Part shown: positions 43,455 through 54,584 of the stretch, one piece after another | Layout: each line of letters starts with the position of its first letter | Position numbering within the stretch: position 1 is the stretch's first letter | Assembly (NCBI RefSeq): GCF_019112545.1 | Contig: NW_025064888.1 | Span: 1,243,620 to 1,307,619 of the forward strand | DNA length: 64,000 bases | Source: Guyanagaster necrorhizus | Taxonomy: Eukaryota > Basidiomycota > Agaricomycetes > Agaricales > Physalacriaceae | Direction of reading: 5' to 3' | Program-made: the position numbers and the translations under genes | Notes under the pieces: model-generated | The model's input: the letters and a program-made list of their open reading frames with translations, nothing else | Databases searched by the model: none | What the model was told of the DNA's origin: nothing

Positions 43455-43459
43455 GCAAG
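43455..43459. other. Target site duplication GCAAG, right copy (Co1)
   Basis: It is an exact match to 39588-39592. Confidence 0.92.
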
Positions 43460-43717
43460 AGCTATTCTACTTATATATTGTTCAGCTTGTAATAAATATA
43501 ACTACTGTCTATTGTATTGTTCTGTGCTATGATACTGATCCTGCCTGATTGTCAGAGATAAGACAATGGAGAATTGTCTGTGGGTGAGGCAACTGAGTAC
43601 AATGGCACTTTGTCTGTTGTGATTATCTAATTTTTCCATGCTCTTTGAGAAAGCACTCAAAACAAAATAGGTGCTCTAAGATAAGAAAAAGGAAAAGATA
43701 TGGAGAAAATTATAACA
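43460..43717 (-). repeat. Gy4 5' LTR, right part
   Basis: The LTR resumes with AGCTATTCTACTTATATAT and ends AAATTATAACA at 43717. Co2 coding sequence follows at once. Confidence 0.88.
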
Positions 43718-45450
43718 GGTTTGCAATAAAAATGGAGAGATCAGAGAGAAGTTTGTGGATCCAGATCATGCTTTTTGATGCTGATGTTAGTCCAATGTAT
43801 TCCAATTTGCCAGTGGATGTAGTAACAATTGGCTGCTTCCTTGATATCCACATGATAGCACTTTAGTCCATAAATAGGATGAATCTGGACATAGATTTCC
43901 ATCCAGGCTGATTAGCATATGCTGCATTATGATAGCTCTTAGAGCTGATATCAGCCATTGATTGCATATACCCTTGAGATAGCAGAGAACTTGAAATCCA
44001 GCCTTCATATGAGTTGAACATGGATCTTTCATGAATTGTGAGAGCACTGACACTGAGTAGCTGATTTCAGAGTGAGCTCTGACTGCAACATACATGAAGG
44101 ACCCTAGTAGCTTATGATAAAGTGCTTTCTCATGTGGCAAAACAGATTCCATGGATATAGAAGATAAGTCTGGGTTTAAATCAAGATTTGCTTCTATTAA
44201 TGTTGCAAATAGTGCCATGTCCTGAACTCTGAATTGTTTTGCAATCTGATCAATGTAAGCTGGTTATCCAATGCTGATGGTGTGCTTTTTCCAGTCCTGA
44301 GTGATATGCATTCTCAAAAGCCAGTGTATAGGTCAAAGATCAACTAGCTCAAAATGTGAGCCTATTTCTTATTTGAATTGGTCTGACTCATCTTAGGAGT
44401 CTGCAATGATGGTAAAATTATCTGTAGCAACTACAAAAATGATATATCTAGTCTCTGATTTGATCCAATAGAAAATAGCCTCATTTGCACTGCTGATGAT
44501 GAATTCTAGAGAGATCATTGTTGCCTTTAGGGTCTGGCACCAATCTTGTCCTGCTTGTTTCATGCCATACAGACATTTTCACAGCTTGACACAAATGTTC
44601 TTGCATTTGAGGTGTTCTGGAATTGTGAAGAATTCTTCATATCTGTTTGGAAACTTTATGTAGATTTCTTTAGCAATGTTAGCATGCAGGTACATATTTT
44701 TGATATTGGCTTGGTCTATTATTGTACTCCAAGAGGCAGCCATGAAGAGTAGGATGCAGAGAGTGAGAAGATGGACAACTAGAATATAGATGTTGAAGTA
44801 GTCAACACTCACCTTGGATCTAAGAGAATCCTTAAGCTACAAAGCAGGACTTAGTCTTTTTAGGCTTGCTAGCTTCATTTGTTTGATCTAGTAAACAAAT
44901 CTTGTGCCCATAATATTTGCATCCATGAGAACATCTCTTTTCATCATCTCTCATGCTTTCTTTTCACACTGCCTTATCTCTGTGAGCATTGACTCACACT
45001 ATTCCTCTTCATCAGAACCACTCAATGCCTCCTTCATGATTACTGGTTTGACATTCACCATCATGGCATAGTCAACTGGTGAGTAGCTGTCTAGTTTATC
45101 ATCTGATTCTGATTCTGACTTATCTTCAAGTGCAGTTGCTGTAATTCCAGCTGTAGTAGAATGTTTACACAAGTCTGGAGATGTGAGTTGATCAGGTTTC
45201 AGGGCTGCAGATCATTTAGGCTGGCTGGATTGAGAGATAAGATCAGACTCTATGTCTGTGAGTGAAGATTCAGAATACTCTGGATGAGTTTCTGTGAGTG
45301 GTTTGTCTGTCAGATTTTTGAAGGGTTGAGAAGCAGTTGATGACTTTGAGACACTAGAATCAGTATCTTTATCCTCTCTTGACTATGAATGGTTCTAGAG
45401 TCAGATCATTCTTGTTGAAATATATGTCATGTTTAATGCTGACTTTTCAC
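43718..45450 (-). pseudogene. Co2 RT and RNase H (truncated)
   Basis: The RNase H part reads GKLEYIGLTSASKSMIWIHK near 43770 and stops at the Gy4 junction. The block YHKLLGSFMYVAVRAHSEIS is at 44060-44120. RT pieces are at 44579-44812 (NIAKEIYIKFPNRYEEFFTI). A Ser-rich hinge lies at 45100-45450. Stops are frequent. Confidence 0.75.
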
Positions 45451-45599
45451 TTTTTGAGTCAGTAAATCCTTCAGCCTTTGGATTCAGCATCAACACCCAC
45501 AAAACAAGCTTCAATAGCATGCTTCCCAAGCTTTTCTGGTACCTTCACTCAGATCCAGCATCAACATCCCTATAGATGAAGACCTGAGATATTAGGCTT

Positions 45600-46560
45600 T
45601 CTGCTGATTGCCATCTCAAATGAGGTTTTCCCTGATAGTATTGCTTTTGTTGAGGTGTGATTGTAGATCCATTCAGCATGCTGATGAGTTTCAGCTCAGA
45701 GGTATTTTGATAACCTTGAACTGATTAAGAAAGTTCTGGTCATGTTCATCAGATAGTCATTTGAATGTTTGGTAATCCCATTTGACTGTGAGGAATCATA
45801 TACAGTAAGATGTTGAATAGTTTCCTTTGATTTGAAGTGCTGACCAAACTCATTGCTGGTGAATTCTCCTTCTTGATCTGTACCAAGGATCTTGATGACC
45901 TCTACATCTTAGTGGACCTTGATCTATATCTTGTAATATTTGTATGACTCAAAGGTATCTGATTTCTTTGATAGATATTCAGATTTCAATTCATAAGTGT
46001 GTAGGTCATAGAACATGCAGGCATAGTGGGCTTCCACAAGTGACACCATAGATATTAGATCCATCAGATCTCTGACAACCTTGTCACCACTACTTTTGAT
46101 GTACTCATATTGCTCTTGTTTTGGAAATGGCTTGTGCTTTGCTTTGGCCTTTACACAGATCTTGCAAAATTTCAGTTTAGAGTTAAGATCAAGCTCAATT
46201 TCTTCAATATGACCATCAACATATATGTGGCAAAGGATGGTGTGACTTTGGTGAGTACAAATATTATGTGACTCAGTGATATTCACCTTGAGCTTATCTG
46301 CCACTACAGTGACATCTAGTTTAGCTGCTATAGCTTGCTGTGTGTTTGGAGTTGAGATTGTAGATAAGCCACTGGCTTCAGAAATTTTTATGATGATCTT
46401 AGCATCTGGCTGTAGTGTGTGAATGTATGTAGTATGGTCAGAGGGTTCAATATGAATGGAAAATCCAGCACAACTGACTTGTGAGAGTGATATGAGGGTG
46501 TAGGCTATTTTTAGTGCATAATATGCATTTTGAAAACTTATAATGATAGGTTTCTATCTC
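45600..46560 (-). pseudogene. Co2 integrase
   Basis: The block KLKFCKICVKAKAKHKPFPK (about 46130-46180) is the end of the zinc-binding region and the basic stretch before the core. VRDLMDLISMVSL, where copia has hSDLWGP, marks the first catalytic position. LSKKSDTFESYKYYKI follows at 45924-45980. Confidence 0.75.
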
Positions 46561-46580
46561 TTTCCCATGGAAAGTGGTAG

Positions 46581-46930
46581 TCAAAGACCTTCTTTTCCTA
46601 TTGCATAAAAAATTTGGCCATTTGCAGCTTTGATAGACTTCAGTTCAATTTTGGTGTATTTTTTGAATCTCTGACATTCAGATGAGTATGTTTTCAATGC
46701 TTCACAATCTGCTAATACCATAACATTTTCCCCTTTTGCTACATAAGCATCACCCTCAGCCCTATAGTCAGATATGCATATCAATGCCACATTTGTGTGA
46801 TTATTGTCATCAGCTACAATGGCAATAACATGTTCATCATCACTCTCATCAATAGCTGCAGATGCTGACTCCTTTGTCTTTTTCTTTTTCAAAGCTGGAT
46901 CTTGCTCTGTCTTTCCACTGCCTTCACACT
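46581..46930 (-). pseudogene. Co2 protease region
   Basis: On the minus strand an acidic linker (SAAIDESDDEHVIAIVADD) is followed by NVMVLADCEALKTYSSE, where the copia protease has hDSGAS, so the catalytic Ser and Gly positions are altered. KSIKAANGQIFYAIGKEGL ends the block. Confidence 0.6.
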
Positions 46931-47768
46931 AACAATCTGTGATGAGATGGCCAGTTTTGCCACATACTGGGTTTATGCATTTGAGATAAAATAAATCAGA
47001 CCTTTTCTTTGACTCTCCTCCAGAGCTCTGGTCCTTTTCTTTGCTCTATCATTGAGTAGACATTGCTACATTTTTGGCAGTGGCCTTTAATATGATCTTC
47101 TCATCCCATTCTTCATGCAGAGCTGCAGTAAGGATATCTGATATCAGAGTCTTTCCAATAAACTTGCTGGCAGCAGAGAGAGTGCAATAAATATAGCCAT
47201 AAGAAGGTGGAAGTGATTTTTGGACCATCAAAGTGTACTGATTGTTTTCAATCTTTAGACTCATTCCTTCAACTCACTCACAGAGGATTTTCATTTTAGC
47301 AAAGTGTTCACACATATTGCCTTCATCAGGGCAGGCCATGTTTTCAAGCTGGGTAAGGAGATGTTCATATACAAGATCACCCTTGCCAGTCATAACAGCA
47401 ACAAGCTTCTTCCAGATGAGAGTGGCTGTTGTCTCACTATTAATCTCATTGAAGGTAGAGTCAGAAATGGCTTCATAAATGATAGTATGCATCTTTGCTT
47501 CCTTCTGCTCATATTTCTCCAGTTTATCCTCCAGCTTTTCTAGATCATCATCTGAGAGTGGATGCAAAAATGCAGTATCAGAGGACTAGTAGAAATTTCC
47601 CTTGTGCTTGACAGAGTACAGGAGTTTGCAAGTTGTTTCTCATAGGTGCTGGCCAAGGCTCTTGTTCAAGAATTTGTTGATGAGCTTCTCTTCAAACACT
47701 ACTCAATTTGATCTATCATCTGCAAGCTTTGTTGTGCTGACTAGCTTTATTTCAGTTATTATGGACAT
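46930..47768 (-). pseudogene. Co2 gag
   Basis: The start is MSIITEIKLVSTT at 47768. The capsid part DSTFNEINSETTATLIWKKL and LENMACPDEGNMCEHFAKMK is at 47274-47480. The knuckle CINPVCGKTGHLITDC is near 46940-46985. Typical copia gag of the UBN2 kind. Confidence 0.75.
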
Positions 47769-47790
47769 ACTGGTAGTGGGGCCCACAACC

Positions 47791-49151
47791 TGCTACAGTT
47801 AATAAGATAGGTATATAGACATAGTGAACAATAAAGAGTTTGAAAGAGAATAAGCATTAGAATAGGACATTATAATATTAATCTCAGCATTGTGATTAAA
47901 AGCTGAGATGTGCAGAATGGTGCATTATACTGAAAAGGGAAAGAAAATCAAATAAGTAAGTGAACATATTTATATCATACTAATTCTACATCTAATATGA
48001 TTTCTGTTAAATATTTTTCCAGCTTGATTCTCTATCAATATTCCTGCTTTATCTTGTTTCTATTTGATCCATACTCCTCTCACTAAGAGAGATATCAGAC
48101 ATTTAATAGAGTGATCAGAGTGATAAGTAAGCTTTGCATTGGAAAGACATAACAATGTATTCTGATTCTAGCTGATTGACACTGAGAGAATATGAGGCTC
48201 TAGATGAATGTTGATGAGGATGAAATACAATGTTCAATATGCTATATTCTTGATATCAAAAGTCTGAATGATTGGAGCATAGTGTAAGAAACTGGATTTT
48301 AATATATCAACCATCTCTTATAACTGGACTTTCAGCTTCTCTACCAACACCACTCCAGTGGATGCTCTCATATATACAGGACAAGATATCACATTATTTA
48401 TTCATGAAGCCATGACAACAAATGAGCTTACCAGTATGAAAGTGCATAGTGACTCACAGTCAAGCCATTTGTATTGGCAAACTATTAGCATACTATGTTC
48501 TACTTCTAACTAATCAATGTAGGAATATAAGCTGAAAATATCTTTTCTACTCACTTCTCTGTGAGGTATCTGAAGTTGCCATCTTCAGGTTGCCAAGCCA
48601 CAGAAAGGTGTCATGGTCCATGCATTCAACCATATGAGCCCAATGATCTGAAATATATAGAAGCTGAAATATTATCTCCTGGCAGTGGTACATAATCCAA
48701 AGGATACAGAGGATGAGAATAACTGAAAAGTTGAGAATGCTATCACTCACTCTAGAATGGACATTAGTCTCTGAACATACCTGAGTGAGGCTCTCAGTGC
48801 ATTTGAACAGATAAAAGTATGTTTAATAAGAATGATTTATTATCTACATAATTCTAGATAATGCTCACTCTTATTAAAGTGCCTAATGAAAAATGATATT
48901 GATAACAGTACATATCAATATCCTATCATTATTTCATTGTAATGACCTGATAAACAAGTAAGCTGAAATAGTAGAGAATAGCAAAGACAGAGAGAAAGCA
49001 TACTAATATAGTCTGCAAGATTATATACTATAGCTGAATGTTGATACAGATGCTGAAAGAAGTTGAAAGTTAAGAAAAAACACCATCAAGAAGTGACAGC
49101 ATCTCCAAGAGAATATCTGATGACAGAGTATGTCAACATAGCAACTATATA
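47791..49151. other. Unassigned CpG-free region, probably including the Co2 5' LTR
   Basis: The Co2 5' LTR should lie here but its outer end cannot be recognised. Nothing else with a protein motif or repeat end was seen. Confidence 0.35.
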
Positions 49152-49693
49152 TGTTATGATTTTTTCTATTTTCTTTTCTTTTTACTTGACTTATTTAGAA
49201 TTGACCTCTATTTCTGCTTAGTCAGAGTGTCTAGCTAACACCTAGAACTATGGAACATTGGGCTTAGTCAGCATCACAGCCCAGTCAAGATTCTACTGCA
49301 CTGCTGTGAAGCTGTTCAATGACAGACTACTATTCTTGTCATTGCATAGCAGTAACAGCAGTAACAGCAGTAACAGCTCAACAGCAGACAATACTCTTTT
49401 GTAGGTAGCTTGGCAACACTGGACAAAACACTCTACAGCATCAGGAGAAACAATTAGGTAGTTATATCTTTAGAATGGACAACAATTAGTATATAAGTAG
49501 TGTAGCTCTTGCTGTAGTAACCCCAGCTTCAAGCTAAAGTTTATTCTTTCACCATCTTATCTTGAGCAACTTGCAACACCTTGACAACACAGTGCCATCA
49601 AACACATCAAGTGGACTCTGACATTCTAACCCAAAGTGCAAGGTTGTGTCAGTTTATCATGTGTTATTGGCCATGTGGAATTTGGGCTTAACA
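49152..49693 (+). repeat. Solo LTR (542 bp)
   Basis: It runs from TGTTATGATTTTTTC to TTTGGGCTTAACA. Flanking bases are ATATA on the left and ATATG on the right, a near-perfect duplication with one transition. It has TAGTATATAAGTAG and CCCAGCTTCAAGCTAAAG, and the longest body of the LTRs here because of a tandem repeat at 49346-49383. Confidence 0.85.
49346..49383 (+). repeat. Short tandem repeat GTAACAGCA inside the solo LTR
   Basis: A 9-bp unit (AGTAACAGC) is repeated three to four times with a degraded last copy. It is not present in the other LTRs. Confidence 0.8.
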
Positions 49694-49997
49694 ATATGTC
49701 TTTAGCAAAAAAAAAAACTGGTTGCATCTGTAGATCTTTACATTTAAGCTGACTTTAGAAAAGAAGTTATTATTGAAGCTTGATAGAATTATGTTGAGAT
49801 CAGTAAAAATAGGTAGACTGCAATGAAGAGCAAGTCACTGGATAATGATTGGAAGACTGACAGTTTCATAAAATCAGTTTTTTAATAGCTTATAATAATA
49901 ATCTATTATTGTCTATTAGTTGTTGATTTCTAACTCTCTTGATCTAGATTTTATTTCATGCCTGAATCTAGCATGAGAGTAAAAGTGATCATTGTAC
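49694..49997. other. AT-rich spacer
   Basis: It includes an 11-base A run near 49710. No gene or element end was found. Confidence 0.35.
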
Positions 49998-50197
49998 TGT
50001 TAGATCTGCTCATCACATGGCTCAAACATATGATAAATCAGCACTGTATCAAGTTTGTACAGTCATTCTGGAGTCTACTTCTATGTGTTCAGAGTGTGAG
50101 ATCAAGACACTCACAAGTAGGCTTGAGAGGAGTAGAGTGATATGTATAAACTTTAGCTTAAAGCTGGATCTACTACAGTGAGAGCTACATTACTTAT
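49998..50197 (-). repeat. Gypsy LTR, left part, split by Gy5
   Basis: It begins TGTTAGATCTGCTCATC and follows the LTR family through AGCTACATTACTTAT, where Gy5 is inserted. ATATACATTTTC at 58367 is the continuation; the rest of this LTR is too decayed to delimit. Confidence 0.7.
50193..50197. other. Target site duplication CTTAT, left copy (Gy5)
   Basis: It is repeated exactly at 58362-58366. Confidence 0.9.
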
Positions 50198-50654
50198 TGT
50201 TAGACCCAAGTGGCATATGACTATAAACATGTGATAAACTGATGTCACTTTGCACTTTGAGTGGAATGTCAGAGTTCACTGATATGAATATTGATCATGT
50301 GCCTCAAGGCCTTGTGATTAGCTTAAGAGAGGAGATTGGTATAAATAAACTTTAGCTTGAAGCTGGATTTTACCAGTGAGAGTGAGCTATCTTATATACT
50401 ATACATGTTGCTGCTAATTATACTACTGCCTATTGTATGTTGTTGAGTTTCTTGTGCCCATTGTCCTTGAGCATTGCTACTGTACACAAAGAGTTTGTTG
50501 TGTGTTATTGGGCAATATTGTCATGTTGGAAGACAATGACTGATCAAGCTTGTTGTGCTGACTAAGCCTATCTCATGGTCTTAAGCACTTGTTGACACTC
50601 TGACTAAGTGTAAATAGGAGTAATAAAGAAAAAGAAAAGCATGAAATTATAACA
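50198..50654 (-). repeat. Gy5 3' LTR (457 bp)
   Basis: It runs from TGTTAGACCCAAGTGGC to GAAATTATAACA, followed by the inverted polypurine tract (TTACCCTCTCCTTAAGACC). Confidence 0.93.
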
Positions 50655-53600
50655 TTACCCTCTCCTTAAGACCATCATCCTGATAGCTTAATTTAGAGAT
50701 AATTTGTAGTCCTATATGGCTTCTGCCATGTCCATTCATTTCTCATTGACCCACTGGTTAGATTCAGGGCCATAACTCTTCCAGCTGATCAAATAATCCA
50801 CTGTCATCATCATTTCTCCACCTCATACTCTGATCTTTCAGAGTTTGTGATTTAAGACTTGATGAATCTTATAGTGTTCTTTGTCATCAATCAGATCTGG
50901 TGGAGATGGTGGTGATTGCTTCTGGTTGGAGAATGCCAGTGTGATATAGGGCACTAATAATATTTTATTGAAAACATCATAGATTTTCCAGTGCATTGAA
51001 AGTTTGAGCTGATAAGTGGAGGTGCCAATCTTTGCTTGAATAGAGAATGAGCCTGTCCTTTTGTCTGATAGCTTCTTCTTCAGGTGGGGCAGATAAAGGT
51101 TGGAAGTGTTCAGCTAGACCTTATTGCTGATGTTATAGATGTGAGCAGCATGTTAGTGGGCATTGTACTGTTTCTTTATGGTTATTGTAGCCTTTTCCAG
51201 AGCTGCTTTGGTTTTGAGATAAATGTTTGCCATGATAGTGATGAAATCTATGGATGCAGGCATAGTAGTGTGTGTTTGAGTTGTCTGTGTAATATTTGGA
51301 TGCCACCCATAGTTTACAAAAAAGAGAGTTTTCTCTGTTGCTGAGTGGATCTGATTATTGTGTTGGAATGCTGCAAGGGTGAGCCATTCCACCCAATCAT
51401 TCTGTCAATAATTGATGAATAGGAGCAGGTATTTTTTCACCTCTTGGTTTACTCATTCTATCTGACCATCCATTTGGGGGTGATATGTGGTCAATGCATT
51501 GCATTTAATATGTAGTAGTTGGTAAAGGTTGTCAAGAAATTTGGAGATGAACTGTGGTCTCTGATCTGAGATGACTGTCTGAGGTATGCTATATTTGGCA
51601 TAAACCTCATCGCATAGTATTTTTACCCACCCCTCTCATGTGAGTTCTGTAGAGCAGGCAATAGGAATGATTGCTTTCAAGAAGTGATTGATGATAACAA
51701 TAATGGCATCATAGCCATTGTAATCAGAGAGTCTGATAATCATATCAACTGAGATGTAGGTCCAGAGTGTAGTTGGAACTTTGTTAGGATGTAGAGGTAT
51801 GGCTTTTGCTCATGTTAAGGCTTTTCCCTGCTGGCATGTTTCACATCTCTTGATGTAACATTTGATATTTTGTCCCATCTTCAGCCACCAGTATTCACAT
51901 AAAACTAATTCCTTGGTTTTCACTATTCCTGGGTGTCCCTGAGTTGTGTGATCATAGCATATAGCAATGATTTCACCATGCAATGTTGAATCTCACAGAA
52001 TGTAGATTCACTCATTATAGTGGATCATCTCTCTTTCCTTCATCATTTCTCACTCATGGTTCAGCAAGAGGGCTATTTGCTGATCCCACTTGCTTGCATC
52101 TCTGGTTACACTCTTGATCCATTCATGGATCTTCTCTTCTGTTGGCATCATTATTGTGTGGAAGTGTTCTGGCTATAATAGCACCACTTCTTCATTGTCA
52201 TATTCTCCTTGATCATGATTGGCCCTTCTGCTGAGTAGGTCAGCCTTCTTGTTGGTGGTTCCAGCTTTATGATAGAGGGTGTAGATATATTGGCTAAGCT
52301 CAGTTACCCATCAAGCTTGCCAGCAGTTGAGTTTCTGTGGCTGTCAGAAGTATTACAGGTTTGGGTGGTCTGTCCAGATTTTAAAGGTCTAAACCACTCC
52401 AATGAGATAATGCCACCACTCTTCAAGAGTGAGCATTATGGTCAATAATTCTTTGTCATAGATTTTATAGTTCCATTCAGTGACAGTAAGAGCCTTTGAG
52501 AGGAAGGAAACAGATCACTATTTCCTGTTTTGTTCCTGGGATAAGACAGCCCCTATTGCACCCTCACTTGAGTCTGCCTCCACTTGGAACTTGCCTTTCT
52601 GGTCTGGAATGGCAAGTACTATGTCTTCTGCAAGTTATCATTTTAGATTATTAAATGCTGCTTGTTGCAAGAGTCTCTATTTCCATGGGGTGTTGCTGGT
52701 CAGTTGCATCATAAGATAGACAACTTTGCTGTAGTCTCTGATGAACCATCAGTAGAAATTGGTGAATCTCAGGAACAACTGGAGTTTTTTCTTCTTTGTT
52801 GATTCCAGCCATTCTGTTACCTCAGCTACTTTGATGGGATCCATCCTGATGCTTCCTTCACTGATAATGACTCTGAGGTACTCAGTTTCTAGTACCTCAA
52901 ACTCACACTTTTCTGCTTTGAGGAATAGTTTGTGTTTCCTCATCAGCACAAGTATCTGTTAGATCAGCTCCCAATATTCCTTCTTTATTTTGGACATGAT
53001 TAAAATGTCATCCAGATAGATGGTAACCTTTCCAGTGATAATGAGGTCTTTAAATATATTATTTATCATCTACTGAAAGGTTGCAGGTGAGTTAGTGAGG
53101 CCAAAGAACATAACTGTTGGTTCAAATAGTCCTTGATTTGTCTGGAAGGCAGTCTTCTATTCATTGCCTTCCTTGATTTGGACATTATTGTACCTCTATT
53201 GCACATCCAGTTTAGTGTAGTACTTGGCTCCCTATAACTTGTCCATTAATTCAGAAATCAATGAGAGTGAGTACTGGTTCTTGATGGTCATCTCATTCAG
53301 CTTCTGGTAATCCTGTACTGGATGGAGTTTGCCATCCTTCTTTTTAACAAAGAAGAAGGGAGAGGCCATCAGGGATTTTGATGGCTATATTTATCCACTG
53401 GAGAGATTCTCCTCCAGAAACTTGTTGAGTTCCTGCTGTTCATTGTTGCTGAGCAGATATACCTTGCAGTCTAGATTAGCACTAGCATTGGGGATCAGCT
53501 TGATGGCATGATCCCACAGCTTTGGGTTTGATAACTTGTTGAAACTTTCTTTGTCAAATAAGTTGTGATAGTTCCACACTCATTCCAGTACCATCTCTTC

Positions 53601-54100
53601 AAATATTTTGTCTTCCTTCTCTGCATTGGCCCTCACAGCTAGGTTATTGGCATGGTGGATCATGCAGATGTGCATGGCCTTTTGGAGGTCTATAGTGAGA
53701 ATGGTCTTGCTGTCCTCTATCTCCTCATTCCATCAGTCTTCAGGATCCTTGTCAGGTAACTTGAATGGAATTTTTCAGCAATAGCATCATGCAAATATGA
53801 TGCAGTCAGTCTTCCAGTTGATCAGTGGATTTTAGTGAATCAGCCAATCATGTCCAAGGAATATTTTCTTTGTTCTGAGATCAGTAATAGCCAGGTCAAT
53901 CCATTCAGAGTGATCATCAACCATGAGTCTGAGTTCAACAAATTCAGTGATCAACCCAGCTTGATTTTTTGTGTCATCAGCATTGTATACCAGAATCAGT
54001 GCTGCAGTAGCTCTTGTGGGCAGATTGTGCTTAGTGACAAAAGCTTGGTTGATTGAGCTGCCTGTGCATCTGCTGTTGATTAAGGCAGTTACTATGTGGG
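50655..54100 (-). pseudogene. Gy5 pol: protease, RT, RNase H, integrase, chromodomain
   Basis: On the minus strand the protease at 54070-54100 reads NSRCTGSSIN, with both the catalytic Asp and the Gly lost. The RT N-terminal block is at 53391-53579 (KLWDHAIKLIPNASANLDCK), YLDD is near 53010, and the connection block EYLRVIISEGSIRMDPIK is at 52840. RNase H is at 52160-52660, the integrase at 51150-52160 (WLTLAAFQHNNQIHSATEK) and the chromodomain at 50690-50960. Many stops. Confidence 0.85.
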
Positions 54101-54584
54101 TGCTCTAGGATGTAAGAGTTTTGATCTGAGCCTTGGCCAGTAGGTCACAGCCTATAGTCTTGGCCCATTGGATGAATTTTTGGGGTCTTCAGAGTTTGTC
54201 AAGCCACTCTAGGGCTTGACACTATTCTACCTTCCTCATTTCTTCAATCATCTCATCAATGACCTCCTCTGCTTGGATCTTGTGGATCCAGTTCTTGAGT
54301 ATGGCTTTTGCCATGGCTTTGTCCTTTGCATTCTTGATAGCTCACCAAGTCCATTCAGTATCAAATAGCTTTAACCAGCTAGTGGAGCTCACTGCCTCTG
54401 TTCAGCCTATAGGCAGTTGAGTTCTTTCCTTAAGCAATTCTGGTTGTGGAGTGATAGAGTCAGGTATATTTGAATGCATGCATAATTTAGACATAGGTAG
54501 TACTATAGAAATATTGTCAGTCCATCCTATATCTGTATGTGATACACCACTTATTGTTCTAGCTGAGTCAGCAGAATCACTCAC
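54101..54584 (-). pseudogene. Gy5 pol N-terminal linker
   Basis: The open stretch at 54402-54584 (SKLCMHSNIPDSITPQPELL) matches Gy3 15900-15990. Its first codons overlap the end of gag by a few bases in another frame, so here gag and pol touch, unlike in Gy3. Confidence 0.6.

Larger units (their letters stand above)
30788..43717 (-). mobile_element. Gy4: Ty3/gypsy chromovirus with three later insertions
   Basis: The element reads on the minus strand from a 5' LTR at 39405-43717 (interrupted by copia Co1) to the partial 3' LTR. It shares the plan of Gy1. It was inserted into the RNase H gene of Co2, whose coding sequence begins directly at 43718. Insertions inside it are a chimeric piece at 32747-34302, a solo LTR at 36666-37136 and Co1 at 39593-43454. 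CpG is lacking outside the chimeric piece. Confidence 0.85.
43718..47790 (-). mobile_element. Co2: second Ty1/copia element, 3' end cut by Gy4
   Basis: Read on the minus strand it contains a primer-binding site (GGTTGTGGGCCC, 47790-47779), a gag start at 47768, CCHC knuckle, protease, integrase, hinge, RT and RNase H. The RNase H breaks off at 43718, where Gy4 was inserted. The 5' LTR must begin at 47791 on the plus strand (TGCTACAG), but I cannot fix its far end. It belongs to a different copia lineage from Co1 and Co3. Confidence 0.85.
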
